A stretch of DNA of 64,000 nt from NCBI GenBank assembly GCA_965215765.1, contig OZ244118.1:930001-994000 (forward strand), in the 5' to 3' direction. Each line of letters starts with the position of its first letter. Position 1 is the first letter of the stretch. Of this stretch, positions 1 to 8,623 are shown piece by piece. This stretch comes from G965212025 sp965215765. Lineage in GTDB: Bacteria > Pseudomonadota > Gammaproteobacteria > Poriferisulfidales > Oxydemutatoraceae. The position numbers were made by a program, and so were the translations under genes. The notes under the pieces were generated by a model. The model did no database searches, was not told the origin of the DNA, and saw only the letters and a list, made by a program, of their open reading frames with translations.

Positions 1-72
1 GCGTAAACGATGATTAACTCAGAACGAACATGTACAAGCAGATGCTGGCCGAGATAACCAGGTGTAAAGCGT

Positions 73-1527
73 ATGTATGAAGCAGCATTCAAAAGTATTG
101 ATGATGCACTATGGAAAGACGCCGGTTGCAGCACTGAACTTGATTATATTGAGCAGACAAGCTGGGTGCTTTTTCTGAAGTACCTGGATGACTACGAGAC
201 TGGTAAAGAGACAGCTGCACGACTGGACGGTAAAACGTACAGACGCATTATCCAAGGTGATTACAGGTGGAGCAAATGGGCGATGCCTAAGCGAGCAGAT
301 GGCAAGCTTGACAACAACAAGGCACACACCGGCGACGACTTGCTCGATTTTGTCTATGGCGAACTGTTTCCCTACCTAAAAGGCTTCAAACAGTCAGCAG
401 ACGGTTCAAACACCATTCGTTACAAGGTTGGTGAAATCTTTTCAGAGCTTAGCAACAAGCTGAAGTCTGGTTACACGTTGCGTGGGGTTGTGAACAAGAT
501 TGACGGGTTGAAATTCCTGCGCAATGAGGACAAGTATGAGCTCAGCAGCTTGTATGAAGACAAGATCAAGAAAATGGGCAACGCCGGACGAAATGGCGGT
601 GAATATTACACGCCACGTCCGCTCATCAAAAGCATCGTAAAGGTCATCAAACCTGCCATAGATGAAACTGTCTACGACGGAGCTCTCGGTAGTGCTGGCT
701 TCCTGTGTGAAGCTTATGCATATATGCGTGACAGCAAGGAACTGAGTGCCACTGAGTACAGACGGCTGCAATCGCGCACCTTTTCCGGAAAAGAGAAGAA
801 ATCGCTCGCTTATGTGATTGGCACGATGAACATGATTTTGCACGGCATTGAGGCACCTAATGTAATACATACCAACACACTGGCTGAGAACATCAATGAC
901 ATTCAGCGAAAGGACAGGGTTGATGTGGTTCTTGCCAATCCACCTTTTGGTGGTAGGGAGCGTGCTGAGATACAGCAAAACTTCCCTGTCAAAACGGGCG
1001 AGACAGCCTATCTGTTCCTACAGCATTTCATAAAGATGCTGAAAGTGGGCGGGCGCTGTGGCGTGGTGATCAAGAACACCTTCTTGAGCAACACAGACAA
1101 TGCCAGCATCGCACTACGCAAACAGTTGCTCCAGGAATGTAATCTGTTTGCTGTGTTGGATTTGCCGAGTGGTGTGTTTCAGGGCTCTGGTGTGAAGACG
1201 GTTGTGCTGTTCTTTGAAAAAGGCAGACCAACAGAACGTGTGTGGTACTACCAACTGGACGTTGGCAGAAACATAGGCAAGAAAAACCCGCTGAATGAAT
1301 GCGACTTGGCTGAGTTTGTGGAGATGGCGAGCACTCAGAGGTTGAGCGATAACAGTTGGTGCGTAGAAGCGGAAAAAGTGAACAAAGACACGTGGGATTT
1401 GACAGTGCGTAACCCTAACCGTGTTGATGAAACTGATAGCCGTACGCCAACGGAAATTATCGGGGAGATTGAAGAGCTTGACAAACGGGCGGCAAGTGCA
1501 CTGAAAATAGTCAAGGAATTGTTGTGA
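73..1527 (+). CDS. hsdM: Type I restriction-modification system methyltransferase subunit HsdM
   Basis: This is the modification subunit of a type I R-M enzyme. It transfers a methyl group from SAM to adenine in the bipartite target read by HsdS. The 484-residue protein has a helical N-terminal domain (about 1-165), then a gamma-class N6-adenine methyltransferase core. The SAM-binding motif I region is near residues 201-210 (YDGALGSAGF, a variant of the usual DPACGSGGF) and the catalytic NPPF motif is at 289-292. The N-terminus (MYEAAFKSIDDALW) matches where this HsdM subfamily normally starts, and an in-frame stop lies at 55-57, so the gene is complete. The stop overlaps the hsdS start (GTGA), giving a tight M-S-R operon. 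The identification is secure. Confidence 0.96.
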   Translation: MYEAAFKSIDDALWKDAGCSTELDYIEQTSWVLFLKYLDDYETGKETAARLDGKTYRRIIQGDYRWSKWAMPKRADGKLDNNKAHTGDDLLDFVYGELFPYLKGFKQSADGSNTIRYKVGEIFSELSNKLKSGYTLRGVVNKIDGLKFLRNEDKYELSSLYEDKIKKMGNAGRNGGEYYTPRPLIKSIVKVIKPAIDETVYDGALGSAGFLCEAYAYMRDSKELSATEYRRLQSRTFSGKEKKSLAYVIGTMNMILHGIEAPNVIHTNTLAENINDIQRKDRVDVVLANPPFGGRERAEIQQNFPVKTGETAYLFLQHFIKMLKVGGRCGVVIKNTFLSNTDNASIALRKQLLQECNLFAVLDLPSGVFQGSGVKTVVLFFEKGRPTERVWYYQLDVGRNIGKKNPLNECDLAEFVEMASTQRLSDNSWCVEAEKVNKDTWDLTVRNPNRVDETDSRTPTEIIGEIEELDKRAASALKIVKELL

Positions 1528-2663
1528 TGTGGAAGACAGCCAAGCTTGGTGAAATCTTTGAATTACTAAATGGTTATGCCTTTAAGAGTAGGGACTACGT
1601 GAATGAAGGGTACTTTGTTATGCGTATTACAAACGTACAACAAGGTTACATATCAATTCAAAATTCAAAATATATACAAATTGATGAAACATCTAAACTA
1701 AGCAAGTTTATCCTTGAGTCTGGCGATATTTTGATATCACTTACTGGTAATGTTGGGCGTACAGGTCAAATTAAAGATGAACATCTACCGTGTACGTTAA
1801 ATCAGCGTGTGGCTAAAGTAGACAAGATTAGCGACGAATTGATTGCTAAGAATTTTCTCTTTCACTATTTTAATAGTGACGAATTTAGGAGGCAAGTTGA
1901 AGAATTTGCACATGGGGCTGCACAAGCCAATGTATCAACAAAAGATATATTATCTATCTCACTTAACCTCCCGCCACTCACAGAACAACAGCGAATCGTG
2001 GCCAAGCTAGATGCAGTATTTGCGGAGATTGATGTGGCGGTTGCTGCTGTCAAGCGTAAGCAAGAACAAGTAGACTCATTAAAGAATGCTTTACTAAGTT
2101 CTGAACTTGGTGCTGCTACTAACGACGTCTCTATGCTAAATGCCGTTAAGCTGGATGATATCTGTATCATAGATTGGGGCAACACTAGTCTCACGAAAAA
2201 ATCATACGTTGAAAACGGTAAGTACTTAGCGGCTTCTGCAACAGGGGTTGACGGAAAAATAGAAGGTTACGAACATGAAGCTGATGTATGTGTGCTGTCC
2301 GCTATTGGGGCGCAATGTGGGAAAGTGTTTTTTCCAGAACAACGATTTACGGCAATTAAGAACACTATCACTCTTACACCTAAGCGTGATAAGGTGAATG
2401 GTAAGTACTTGTATTACTTGTTTACACATATTGTGCTACCAAAACGTGGTTCCGTACAACCTTTTATCTCAAAAGGTGACATCCAAAATTTTCAAATAGA
2501 GCATCTTCCACCACTCGCAGAACAACAGCGAATCGTTGCCAAGCTTGATGCCGTTTTTGAGCAAGCAGACGTTGTTAAGGATGTTATGTCCAAACAATTA
2601 GCAAACTACCAGGCACTTAAGTCTGCATTACTTTCAGCTGAACTGACAGGTGAGGCAGCATGA
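1524..2663 (+). CDS. hsdS: Type I restriction-modification specificity subunit HsdS
   Basis: This subunit provides DNA recognition for the complex. Its 379 residues show the usual duplicated plan: target recognition domain 1 (about 1-149), conserved helical spacer 1 (about 150-196, starting PPLTEQQRIVAKLDAVF), target recognition domain 2 (about 200-330), and conserved spacer 2 (from about 331, starting PPLAEQQRIVAKLDAVF). The two spacers are nearly identical in DNA as well (around 1972-2030 and 2509-2567), a substrate for recombination that could swap recognition domains. Translation starts at GTG 1524 or ATG 1527, overlapping the hsdM stop. The stop overlaps the ATG of hsdR. The target sequence cannot be read from this gene alone. 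Confidence 0.95.
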   Translation: MMWKTAKLGEIFELLNGYAFKSRDYVNEGYFVMRITNVQQGYISIQNSKYIQIDETSKLSKFILESGDILISLTGNVGRTGQIKDEHLPCTLNQRVAKVDKISDELIAKNFLFHYFNSDEFRRQVEEFAHGAAQANVSTKDILSISLNLPPLTEQQRIVAKLDAVFAEIDVAVAAVKRKQEQVDSLKNALLSSELGAATNDVSMLNAVKLDDICIIDWGNTSLTKKSYVENGKYLAASATGVDGKIEGYEHEADVCVLSAIGAQCGKVFFPEQRFTAIKNTITLTPKRDKVNGKYLYYLFTHIVLPKRGSVQPFISKGDIQNFQIEHLPPLAEQQRIVAKLDAVFEQADVVKDVMSKQLANYQALKSALLSAELTGEAA

Positions 2664-4996
2664 ACGAAGCTGATACACGTGCAGAAATAATCGATAAGCA
2701 ACTTGGGGCAGCCGGGTGGGAAACCGGTGGTGATGTGCGCGTGCAGCGGGAGTACAACATCAACGCTGGGGAAATACGCATTTCGGGTATCCGCACTGGA
2801 CAGCTTAAAGCTGACTATGTACTTAGCTATAGGAATAGAAAGTTGGCTGTTGTGGAAGCAAAGAGTGACGAAGTGGGTGTTGGAGAAGGTGTGGCACAAG
2901 CCAAACTCTACGCACAAAAGCTGTGCTTGGACACGAGCTTTGCTGCTAACGGGAAGGCGATCTACCAAATTTGCCACAAGACCGGCACTGAGCGCGAGGT
3001 TCCTGTTTTTCCTTCACCGCAGGAACTTTGGCAGAAGACATTTGGCGAAGCGAACGAATGGTTAGAGCACTTCAATTCTGTACCTTTTGAAGACCTAAGC
3101 GGGACAAAGCAAGCACGTTATTACCAAGAGCTTGCTGTAAATCGTGCTGTTGAAGCAATTGCTGATAAGAAGCAACGTATTTTACTTACGCTTGCAACCG
3201 GTACTGGCAAAACCCATATCGCCTTTCAGATCGCATGGAAGCTGTTCAAAAGCCGTTGGAATTTGCAACGTGACTGCAAGCGTCAGCCTCGCATCTTATT
3301 CCTGGCAGACAGAAACATTCTCGCCAACCAAGCTTATTTAGGCTTTGGTGCGTTTGATGATGATGCCCTTGTACGTATTGATCCCAAGGATATTAAAAAG
3401 CGTGGCGAAGTACCTACGAACGGCAGTGTGTTCTTTACGATATTTCAGACCTTTATGAGCGGCCCAGATACGGAGCCTTATTTCGGTGAATATGAACGTG
3501 ATTTCTTCGACTTGGTTATTATCGATGAGTGCCACAGAGGAGGTGCTAACGATGAAAGCACTTGGCGTAGAATTTTGGAACACTTTGGTTGTGCTGTTCA
3601 CCTGGGACTCACAGCAACGCCTAAGCGCACTGACAACGCAGACACGTACGCATATTTTGGAAACCCGGTCTATAGCTACAGCTTGGTGGAAGGCATACAG
3701 GACGGGTTCCTGACACCGTTCAAAGTCAAACGCATACAGACGACCATAGACGAGTACTTATACACGCATGACGATGAAGTGCTTGAAGGCACAGTTGAAG
3801 AAGGTCACGTCTACACGGAAAATGAGTTCAACAGGCGTATCGAAATCAAGGAACGTGAGAAGAAGCGTGTGCAAGTAATGCTTGCCGATATCAATCAGAA
3901 AGAAAAGACAATAGTGTTTTGTGCTAGTCAATCGCACGCAGCACTCGTGCGCGACCTGATCAACCAGGAAGCAAGCAATCCAGGCGTTGACTACTGTGTG
4001 CGAGTGACTTCCAATGACGGTAATAATGGCGAGACTTACCTTAAACAATTTCAAGACAATGAGAAATCCATCCCCACCATCCTGACCACAAGCCAAAAAC
4101 TCACTACCGGTGTTGATGTCCATAATGTTCGCAACATTGTGCTGCTGCGTCCCATTAATTCGATGATTCAGTTCAAGCAAATCATAGGACGTGGTACTCG
4201 CGTGTTTGAAGGCAAGCACTATTTCACAATATTGGACTTTGTTAATGCTTATCACTTGTTTAGCGATGCAGAGTGGGATGGGGAGCCTGCTGAGTTGCTA
4301 GACGAAAATGAGGGTGGTGTTAGTGACGACGACCGTGGTGGAGCCAACAACGAAGGGGATGACAGTGGCATAGGTGACGAGGAAGGAAAAAAAGCATCAA
4401 AGCTTCTTCGTATCAGCTTAAGCGATGGCACGGTGCGCGAGTTGAAAAGCATGCTAAGCACCCACTTCTTCGTTTATGGCAAACCAATCAGCGCAGGAGA
4501 ATTTCTTAGGCATCTGTATGACAAAATCAAATTACCGGAGCTGTTGGGCAGCGAAGAAAAGCTGCGAGAAGTGTGGGCTAGCCCAATCACACGCAGAGAG
4601 TTGCTACAAAAGCTTGAGAATCATGGCTGTAGAAAAAGTGACTTGCTAGAGCTACAGAAGCTTTTCAATCCTGAAAACAGTGATTTGTTTGATGTCCTTT
4701 CATATATTGCTTACAAGAAACCCGCTATTAGCCGAACTGCGCGTGTAAAAGCGTATGATGACAACACCTTGACTTTGAACCTGTTTGGTTTCCAGCACCA
4801 GGAGTTTGTAAGTCACGTGCTACGCAACTATGAGAGGAGCGGAGTAGACGAGCTTGATGATCGCAAGTTAAGTACCGTGCTTGAAGCCAAGTATGGAAGT
4901 ATCCATGAAGCCCAAGAGCAACTTGGCAGCATAGACCGGATACGCAGTACCTTCATTGGATTTCAGCAGTACTTGTACATGGAAAAAGCAGGCTGA
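2660..4996 (+). CDS. hsdR: Type I restriction-modification endonuclease/translocase subunit HsdR
   Basis: This is the motor and nuclease of the complex, which pumps DNA and cuts it at a distance from the target. The 778-residue protein has an N-terminal PD-(D/E)xK-type nuclease region (D52, then E66-A-K68), followed by a superfamily 2 helicase. Walker A (ATGTGKT) is at 179-185 and the DEAD-box variant DECH at 289-292. A helicase C-terminal domain includes the segment IIGRGTR. An acidic linker (about 550-575, rich in D, E and G) precedes the C-terminal assembly domain. The length fits EcoEI-like HsdR proteins. The ATGA overlap with hsdS implies coupled translation. No frameshift is seen, so the whole system looks functional. 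Confidence 0.95.
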   Translation: MNEADTRAEIIDKQLGAAGWETGGDVRVQREYNINAGEIRISGIRTGQLKADYVLSYRNRKLAVVEAKSDEVGVGEGVAQAKLYAQKLCLDTSFAANGKAIYQICHKTGTEREVPVFPSPQELWQKTFGEANEWLEHFNSVPFEDLSGTKQARYYQELAVNRAVEAIADKKQRILLTLATGTGKTHIAFQIAWKLFKSRWNLQRDCKRQPRILFLADRNILANQAYLGFGAFDDDALVRIDPKDIKKRGEVPTNGSVFFTIFQTFMSGPDTEPYFGEYERDFFDLVIIDECHRGGANDESTWRRILEHFGCAVHLGLTATPKRTDNADTYAYFGNPVYSYSLVEGIQDGFLTPFKVKRIQTTIDEYLYTHDDEVLEGTVEEGHVYTENEFNRRIEIKEREKKRVQVMLADINQKEKTIVFCASQSHAALVRDLINQEASNPGVDYCVRVTSNDGNNGETYLKQFQDNEKSIPTILTTSQKLTTGVDVHNVRNIVLLRPINSMIQFKQIIGRGTRVFEGKHYFTILDFVNAYHLFSDAEWDGEPAELLDENEGGVSDDDRGGANNEGDDSGIGDEEGKKASKLLRISLSDGTVRELKSMLSTHFFVYGKPISAGEFLRHLYDKIKLPELLGSEEKLREVWASPITRRELLQKLENHGCRKSDLLELQKLFNPENSDLFDVLSYIAYKKPAISRTARVKAYDDNTLTLNLFGFQHQEFVSHVLRNYERSGVDELDDRKLSTVLEAKYGSIHEAQEQLGSIDRIRSTFIGFQQYLYMEKAG

Positions 4997-5018
4997 GCTG
5001 AAAGACTGGCAATTGTGC

Positions 5019-5095
5019 TTATGCAGGCTGGAAGTTACACTCAAGGTACTTGGCTAAAAAGCGTTTTGGCTAAAGCAAGGTTAGGAGGATTAACA
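5019..5095 (+). repeat. Conserved 5-prime element repeated before each methyltransferase-family gene (copy 1)
   Basis: A block of about 65-80 bp precedes all five members of the methyltransferase-like family. It contains GGAAGTTACACTCAA, then a GCTGAAAAGCGTTTTGGCTAA-like stretch, then in most copies a strong AGGAG or GGAGG ribosome binding site. Other copies lie near 5905-5970, 6780-6846, 13976-14036 and 14856-14920. Its position suggests a shared promoter and 5-prime UTR carried along by gene duplication. I cannot assign firm -35 and -10 boxes. Confidence 0.6.
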
Positions 5096-5203
5096 ATGAG
5101 AAATTTTATTCCAAACTATTTTGAGCTACCGGGGAGCCGAGTGGCAAGAGCACTTTTACTGCTTCCAAGCACCATGTTTCGAGGTTGCAAATACCATGTC
5201 TGA
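5096..5203 (+). CDS. 35-residue leader ORF, copy 1
   Basis: This short ORF has the best ribosome binding site in the locus (TTAGGAGGATTAACA before ATG 5096). It encodes 35 residues beginning MRNFIPNYFELPGSRVA and ending CKYHV. Its TGA (5201-5203) overlaps the ATG (5196) of the next ORF as ATGTCTGA. The same ORF, with the same length and overlap, recurs in copies 2 and 3 despite base changes. Its start resembles the N-terminus of the intact paralogue at 14928 (MRNPFWNLLKLRIARFL). It is therefore either the old N-terminus split off by a frameshift before the genes multiplied, or a leader peptide that delivers ribosomes to the downstream gene. Function unknown. Confidence 0.55.
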   Translation: MRNFIPNYFELPGSRVARALLLLPSTMFRGCKYHV

Positions 5204-5837
5204 GTTTAATCTGCTTGATATTTTGTGGGAGCGAGCTTCCATTGAGTCTGCGGACTTTGTGGAGGAACATCTTGGAGAGGCACTTGTTTTCTTATATGAG
5301 CACAAATTTTTTCATTTTGTAATACAAAAAACGAGCGAACAGAAGATAGAAGGCTTCTCTTTCTGTTTCTGGGCGCAGAGAAGAAGGAATGATCTAACCG
5401 AGCATTTCGATTGTACTTCTCGTTTTGGTGAGAAGTTATTTAGAAGCTTGGCTTATGCTTGGAAGGGTAACCACCCTGTGAAAGTTATCCACCCTAGTTT
5501 TCAACTGCCCCAAAATATTTATCACGTAGATGATTTTTTTAAGGAATATCCCGTATCGAAGATTCCTCCTGTCAGGCTTATCCATATAGAGGGGGGAACA
5601 TCTGAAGTAGCTGAAACTATTCTCAAGGGGTTCGAGAAACATCTTAAGCCGGGAGTTCTTATCTTGCTTGGTGAGTTGATTGGCTATCCCAATTGGAGAA
5701 ATGGACAGTATCGCGCTTGGAAAAAAATCGCTAAAGACTATGGGGTCAAGTTCCGTTATTTGGGTTTTTGTGATCATCAAGCTCTCGTTGAAATTACTAA
5801 GCGACAGGCGCCCAGCACAGAAGCCGTGAAAGCTTGA
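5196..5837 (+). CDS. TylF-like methyltransferase paralogue lacking acidic motifs, copy 1
   Basis: About 213 residues. The N-terminal block (LLDILWERASIESADFVEEH) and C-terminal block (HLKPGVLILLGELIGYPNW to QALVEI) match the paralogues at 14085 and 14928. The central region has lost the SAM-binding glycine motif. The paired acidic motifs are also altered: HVDGD has become HIEGG and FDE has become LGE. It is therefore unlikely to be an active methyltransferase and may be a pseudoenzyme. ATG 5196 is preferred because it overlaps the leader stop; a TTG at 5121 would extend the frame but has no convincing ribosome binding site. The family has no assigned function here. Confidence 0.65.
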   Translation: MSEFNLLDILWERASIESADFVEEHLGEALVFLYEHKFFHFVIQKTSEQKIEGFSFCFWAQRRRNDLTEHFDCTSRFGEKLFRSLAYAWKGNHPVKVIHPSFQLPQNIYHVDDFFKEYPVSKIPPVRLIHIEGGTSEVAETILKGFEKHLKPGVLILLGELIGYPNWRNGQYRAWKKIAKDYGVKFRYLGFCDHQALVEITKRQAPSTEAVKA

Positions 5838-5970
5838 GCCGAGCCATATTCTAGACCTTTGGCAAAACACTGCGCATGTGAAGAAGAGCTGTGATCAATA
5901 AACCTTGAGTTATACTCAAGTTGCTTAGCTGAAAATCGTTTTGGCTAAAGCAATGTTAGGAGAATTAACA

Positions 5971-6078
5971 ATGAGAAATTTTATTCAAAACTTTTTTGAG
6001 CTACCGGGGAGCCGAGTGGCAAGCGCATTTTTACTGCTTCCAAGCACCATGTTACGTGGTTGTAAGTCCCATGTCTAA
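5971..6078 (+). CDS. 35-residue leader ORF, copy 2
   Basis: Same length and layout as the copy at 5096: TTAGGAGAATTAACA before ATG, product beginning MRNFIQNFFELPGSRVA, and a stop that overlaps the next ATG (ATGTCTAA, 6071-6078). The stop here is TAA rather than TGA, so termination survived a base change. That is mild evidence that the short frame matters. Confidence 0.55.
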   Translation: MRNFIQNFFELPGSRVASAFLLLPSTMLRGCKSHV

Positions 6079-6679
6079 GTTCAATCTGCTTAATGGCTTG
6101 TGGGAGCGTGCCTCCGTTGAGTCTCTAGAATTTGTGGAGGAACATCTCGGCGTGGCACTTGTTTTCTCCGAGGAGTCTAAATTTTTGCATTTTGTAATAC
6201 AAAAAATGCGCAAAAATAACATAGGAACAGGTTTTCTCGGTTGTACGGCGATGAGTGATGAGAACGAGCTAGACTACCATTTCGCGCGTCAGCCTCTTCT
6301 CAATAAGCGGTCGTTCAGAAGCTTGGTTAATGCTTGGAAGAGCAATCATCCTGTGAGAGACCCTCGTTCTGATACCACACCAGCCCCAGACACCTATTTC
6401 GTAAATAGTGTTTTTAAAGAATCCGCTGCACCAGAGTATTCTCACGTCGGACTTATTTATATAGCAGGGGGAATATCTGAAGTAGCTGAAATTGTCCTTG
6501 AAGGAGTCGAGAAACATCTTAAGCCAGGAGTTCTTCTCATGTTTGGTGAATTGATTGGCTATCCCAATTGGAGAAATGGACAGTACCGTGCCTGGAATAG
6601 AATCGCTGAAGTTTATGGGCTCAAGTTCCGTTATTTGGGTTTTTGTAATCATCAAGCTCTTGTTGAAATTATCGACTGA
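6071..6679 (+). CDS. TylF-like methyltransferase paralogue lacking acidic motifs, copy 2
   Basis: About 202 residues, opening MSKFNLLNGLWERASVESLEF. The end block (KHLKPGVLLMFGELIGYPNW, then FRYLGFCNHQALVEIID) is shared with its neighbours. The DGD position reads AGG and the DE position reads GE, the same losses as copies 1 and 3. The central 90 or so residues differ strongly from the other copies, so the family evolves as conserved ends around a variable middle. It ends at the same place as the intact paralogues, while copies 1 and 3 carry a short extra tail. Function unknown. Confidence 0.62.
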   Translation: MSKFNLLNGLWERASVESLEFVEEHLGVALVFSEESKFLHFVIQKMRKNNIGTGFLGCTAMSDENELDYHFARQPLLNKRSFRSLVNAWKSNHPVRDPRSDTTPAPDTYFVNSVFKESAAPEYSHVGLIYIAGGISEVAEIVLEGVEKHLKPGVLLMFGELIGYPNWRNGQYRAWNRIAEVYGLKFRYLGFCNHQALVEIID

Positions 6680-6846
6680 CGGTTACTGGCAAAGAAGCTG
6701 CGGTAGCTTGGTCCGAGCTAACGCCCCTAAGCTTTAGCAAGTCAGTGGCGTGCATGAGCAGGAATTCCGCTTGAGCGGTCGGAAGTTACACTTAGGCACC
6801 CTACCTGAAAAGAGTTTTGGCTAAAGCAAGGTTGGGAGGATTAACA

Positions 6847-6954
6847 ATGAGAAATTTTGTTCGAAACTTTTTTAAGCTACCGGAGAGCCGAGTGGCAAGC
6901 GCATATTTACAGCTTCCAAGCACCATGTTTCGTGGATGCAAATACGATGCCTGA
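6847..6954 (+). CDS. 35-residue leader ORF, copy 3
   Basis: Third copy of the leader, again 108 nt: TTGGGAGGATTAACA before ATG 6847, product beginning MRNFVRNFFKLPESRVA, TGA at 6952-6954 overlapping ATG 6947 (ATGCCTGA). Compared with copy 1, several substitutions change residues, but neither length nor overlap changes. Confidence 0.55.
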   Translation: MRNFVRNFFKLPESRVASAYLQLPSTMFRGCKYDA

Positions 6955-7606
6955 GCTTGATAAGCTTGATGCTTTGTGGGAGCAAGCCTCCGTTGAGTCA
7001 GTGGACTTTGTGGAGAAACATCTTGGCGAGGCACTTGTTTTCTCTGACGAGTCCAAATTTTTTGATTTTCTAAAACAAAAAATGTATGAACCAAGGAATG
7101 GAAGATTATTTGTCAGATTTATGGCACAGGTTAAAGACAATGCACTAAACGATTTTTTCGAGGAATGGCCTTATAATGAAAGGGAGCAACTTATCTGCAA
7201 GAAATGGTTTAGAAGCTTGGTTGATGCTTCAAAGAGTAATAACTCTTTGAAAGTCCCTGACTCCAGTGGTACACCACCCACGGATACATATTACGGAGAT
7301 AATTTTTCTGAGCAATTCCCTGTATCAGAGATTGCTTCCGCCAGACTTATTCACATAGATGGGGGAACATCTGAATTGGTAAGAAATCTTCTCGAAAAAT
7401 CGGAAAAGCAACTTATGCCGGGAGTTCTTATCTTATTTGGTGAGTTGATTGACTATCCCAATTGGAGAAATGGACAGTATCGCGCATGGACAGAAATTGC
7501 TAAAAATCATGGGATCAAGTTCCGTTATTTGGGTTTTTGTGATCATCAAGCTCTCGTTGAAATTACCGGTCGAGATGCGCCTAGCACAGAAGATGCGGAA
7601 GCTTGA
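6947..7606 (+). CDS. TylF-like methyltransferase paralogue lacking acidic motifs, copy 3
   Basis: About 219 residues. It starts MPELDKLDALWEQASVESVDF and keeps the C-terminal block (MPGVLILFGELIDYPNW to QALVEITG), with a tail similar to that of copy 1 (DAPSTED here, QAPSTEA there). The acidic motif positions read DGG and GE, so this copy has also lost the metal/substrate-binding pattern. Its central section (a segment rich in F, R and E around FFEEWPYNERE) has no counterpart in copies 1 and 2. The 3-prime end runs into direct repeat A. Its function is unknown; it is probably a diverged pseudoenzyme. Confidence 0.62.
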   Translation: MPELDKLDALWEQASVESVDFVEKHLGEALVFSDESKFFDFLKQKMYEPRNGRLFVRFMAQVKDNALNDFFEEWPYNEREQLICKKWFRSLVDASKSNNSLKVPDSSGTPPTDTYYGDNFSEQFPVSEIASARLIHIDGGTSELVRNLLEKSEKQLMPGVLILFGELIDYPNWRNGQYRAWTEIAKNHGIKFRYLGFCDHQALVEITGRDAPSTEDAEA

Positions 7607-7850
7607 GCCAAGCCAACTTCTGAGAAAATCACTGCTGTCAGACCTTCGACTTTTTTGTACGGGCGAAGTTCGAGCCAGGACAAACTGAGTCTTCTTTCAG
7701 GCAAAAGATGTCTGAAAGTTGCACTTCTTCGGTTTTCTGGTAGCCGCTCAACTTGCTTTCATGGCTATGGCCGCCACATCACTTAGTCCGGTAATTTCTG
7801 CAAAAAACGGCTCCGGTGCGACCCGCTCGATCAAGTCGCATCACAACGTG
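7601..7850 (+). repeat. Direct repeat A (partner at 15692-15941)
   Basis: About 250 bp that recurs at 15692-15941 in the same orientation, at equal length and with few mismatches. It begins at the last codons of methyltransferase copy 3 (repeat B begins just after copy 5) and ends inside a guaA-derived segment. It contains a perfect 7-bp inverted repeat, CTTTCAG/CTGAAAG (7694-7700 and 7712-7718). Recombination between A and B would remove about 8.1 kb carrying the DNA methyltransferases. Confidence 0.85.
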
Positions 7851-8398
7851 GGCGGTTTTCCTGGGAAAATGCGTTTGAAGTTGCTGGAACCGCTGGTCTC
7901 ATTTTTCAAAGACGAGGTACGGAAAATAGGCCACCAGCCTGGCTTGCCTGACAGTCGGATTCATCGTCAACCCCTTTCCGGGTCAGGGCTGGCAGTCAGG
8001 ATCATGGGGGCAGTGGACGAGGAAAAGCTGGAGTGCCTGCGTCAGGCAGAGCGCATTTTCATTGAGGCACTGAGAAACGCGGGGCTGTACGGGCAGGTCG
8101 CTCAGGCTTTCGTGCTACTGCTGCCGGTCAAGTCAGTCCCGTGATGGTGGACGATGGATATTACGTGAATGCGCTTGTTTTGTGCGCCGTTGAAAGAGTT
8201 GGCTTCATGACGGAACGCTGGGTACGCCTGCCGTTGGATTTGCTTGCCGAGGTTGCAGGGAAAAACGTCAATGAGATCAGAGGCGTGTCACGTGTTTGCT
8301 ATGACCTCGGGAACAAGCCGCTGGCTACCATCAAGTGGGAAATGGAGCAGTCTGGTTTCGGCGACCGACACGCTGATAGGCGGCATGTGTCCCAGTGA
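7779..8398 (+). pseudogene. guaA: guaA 3-prime remnant (GMP synthase C-terminal fragment), frameshifted
   Basis: Translation gives the dimerisation and ATP-PPase tail of GMP synthase in two frames. The first runs IKSHHNVGGFP, FKDEVRKIG, AERIFIEALR and ends LLPVKSV near 8140. The second resumes at about 8141 with DDGYYVNALVLCAVE and ends NKPLATIKWE near 8370. The start of the gene (glutaminase domain and most of the ATP pyrophosphatase) is absent, and the frames meet at an indel near 8140. Several normally invariant residues are changed (HPFPGPG reads RQPLSGSG), so it is not functional. A functional guaA presumably lies elsewhere. The 3-prime end of guaA is a known integration site for genomic islands, which fits its place at the edge of a restriction island. 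Confidence 0.85.
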
Positions 8399-8623
8399 AT
8401 ACTGGGCGAATGACGTCTAACTTTCCGAACCTTCGAGCGATGCCGAGGCTGCAAGGTAAGCAAAGTCGAAGTACCTGGTGGGTGGATGTCTGTACTGATA
8501 AATTTACGGGCAGAAAGCTGATTTCAAAGCATGGCTAGACAGAAAGAAAAGAGGTAGGTAGAATCTGAAGCCAGACGCACTCAATTTAGAGGTGTCAGTA
8601 AAATGTAGCCGTTAGGGGAGACC

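Noticed and set aside
1..72. Tail of an upstream gene before hsdM
   Set aside because: All three forward frames hit stops within the first 17 bases; too little sequence to identify anything.
5121..5195. N-terminal extension of the pseudo-methyltransferase from a TTG start
   Set aside because: The added residues (MSYRGAEWQ and following) are the leader DNA read in another frame; the strong ribosome binding site belongs to ATG 5096 and the overlap points to ATG 5196.
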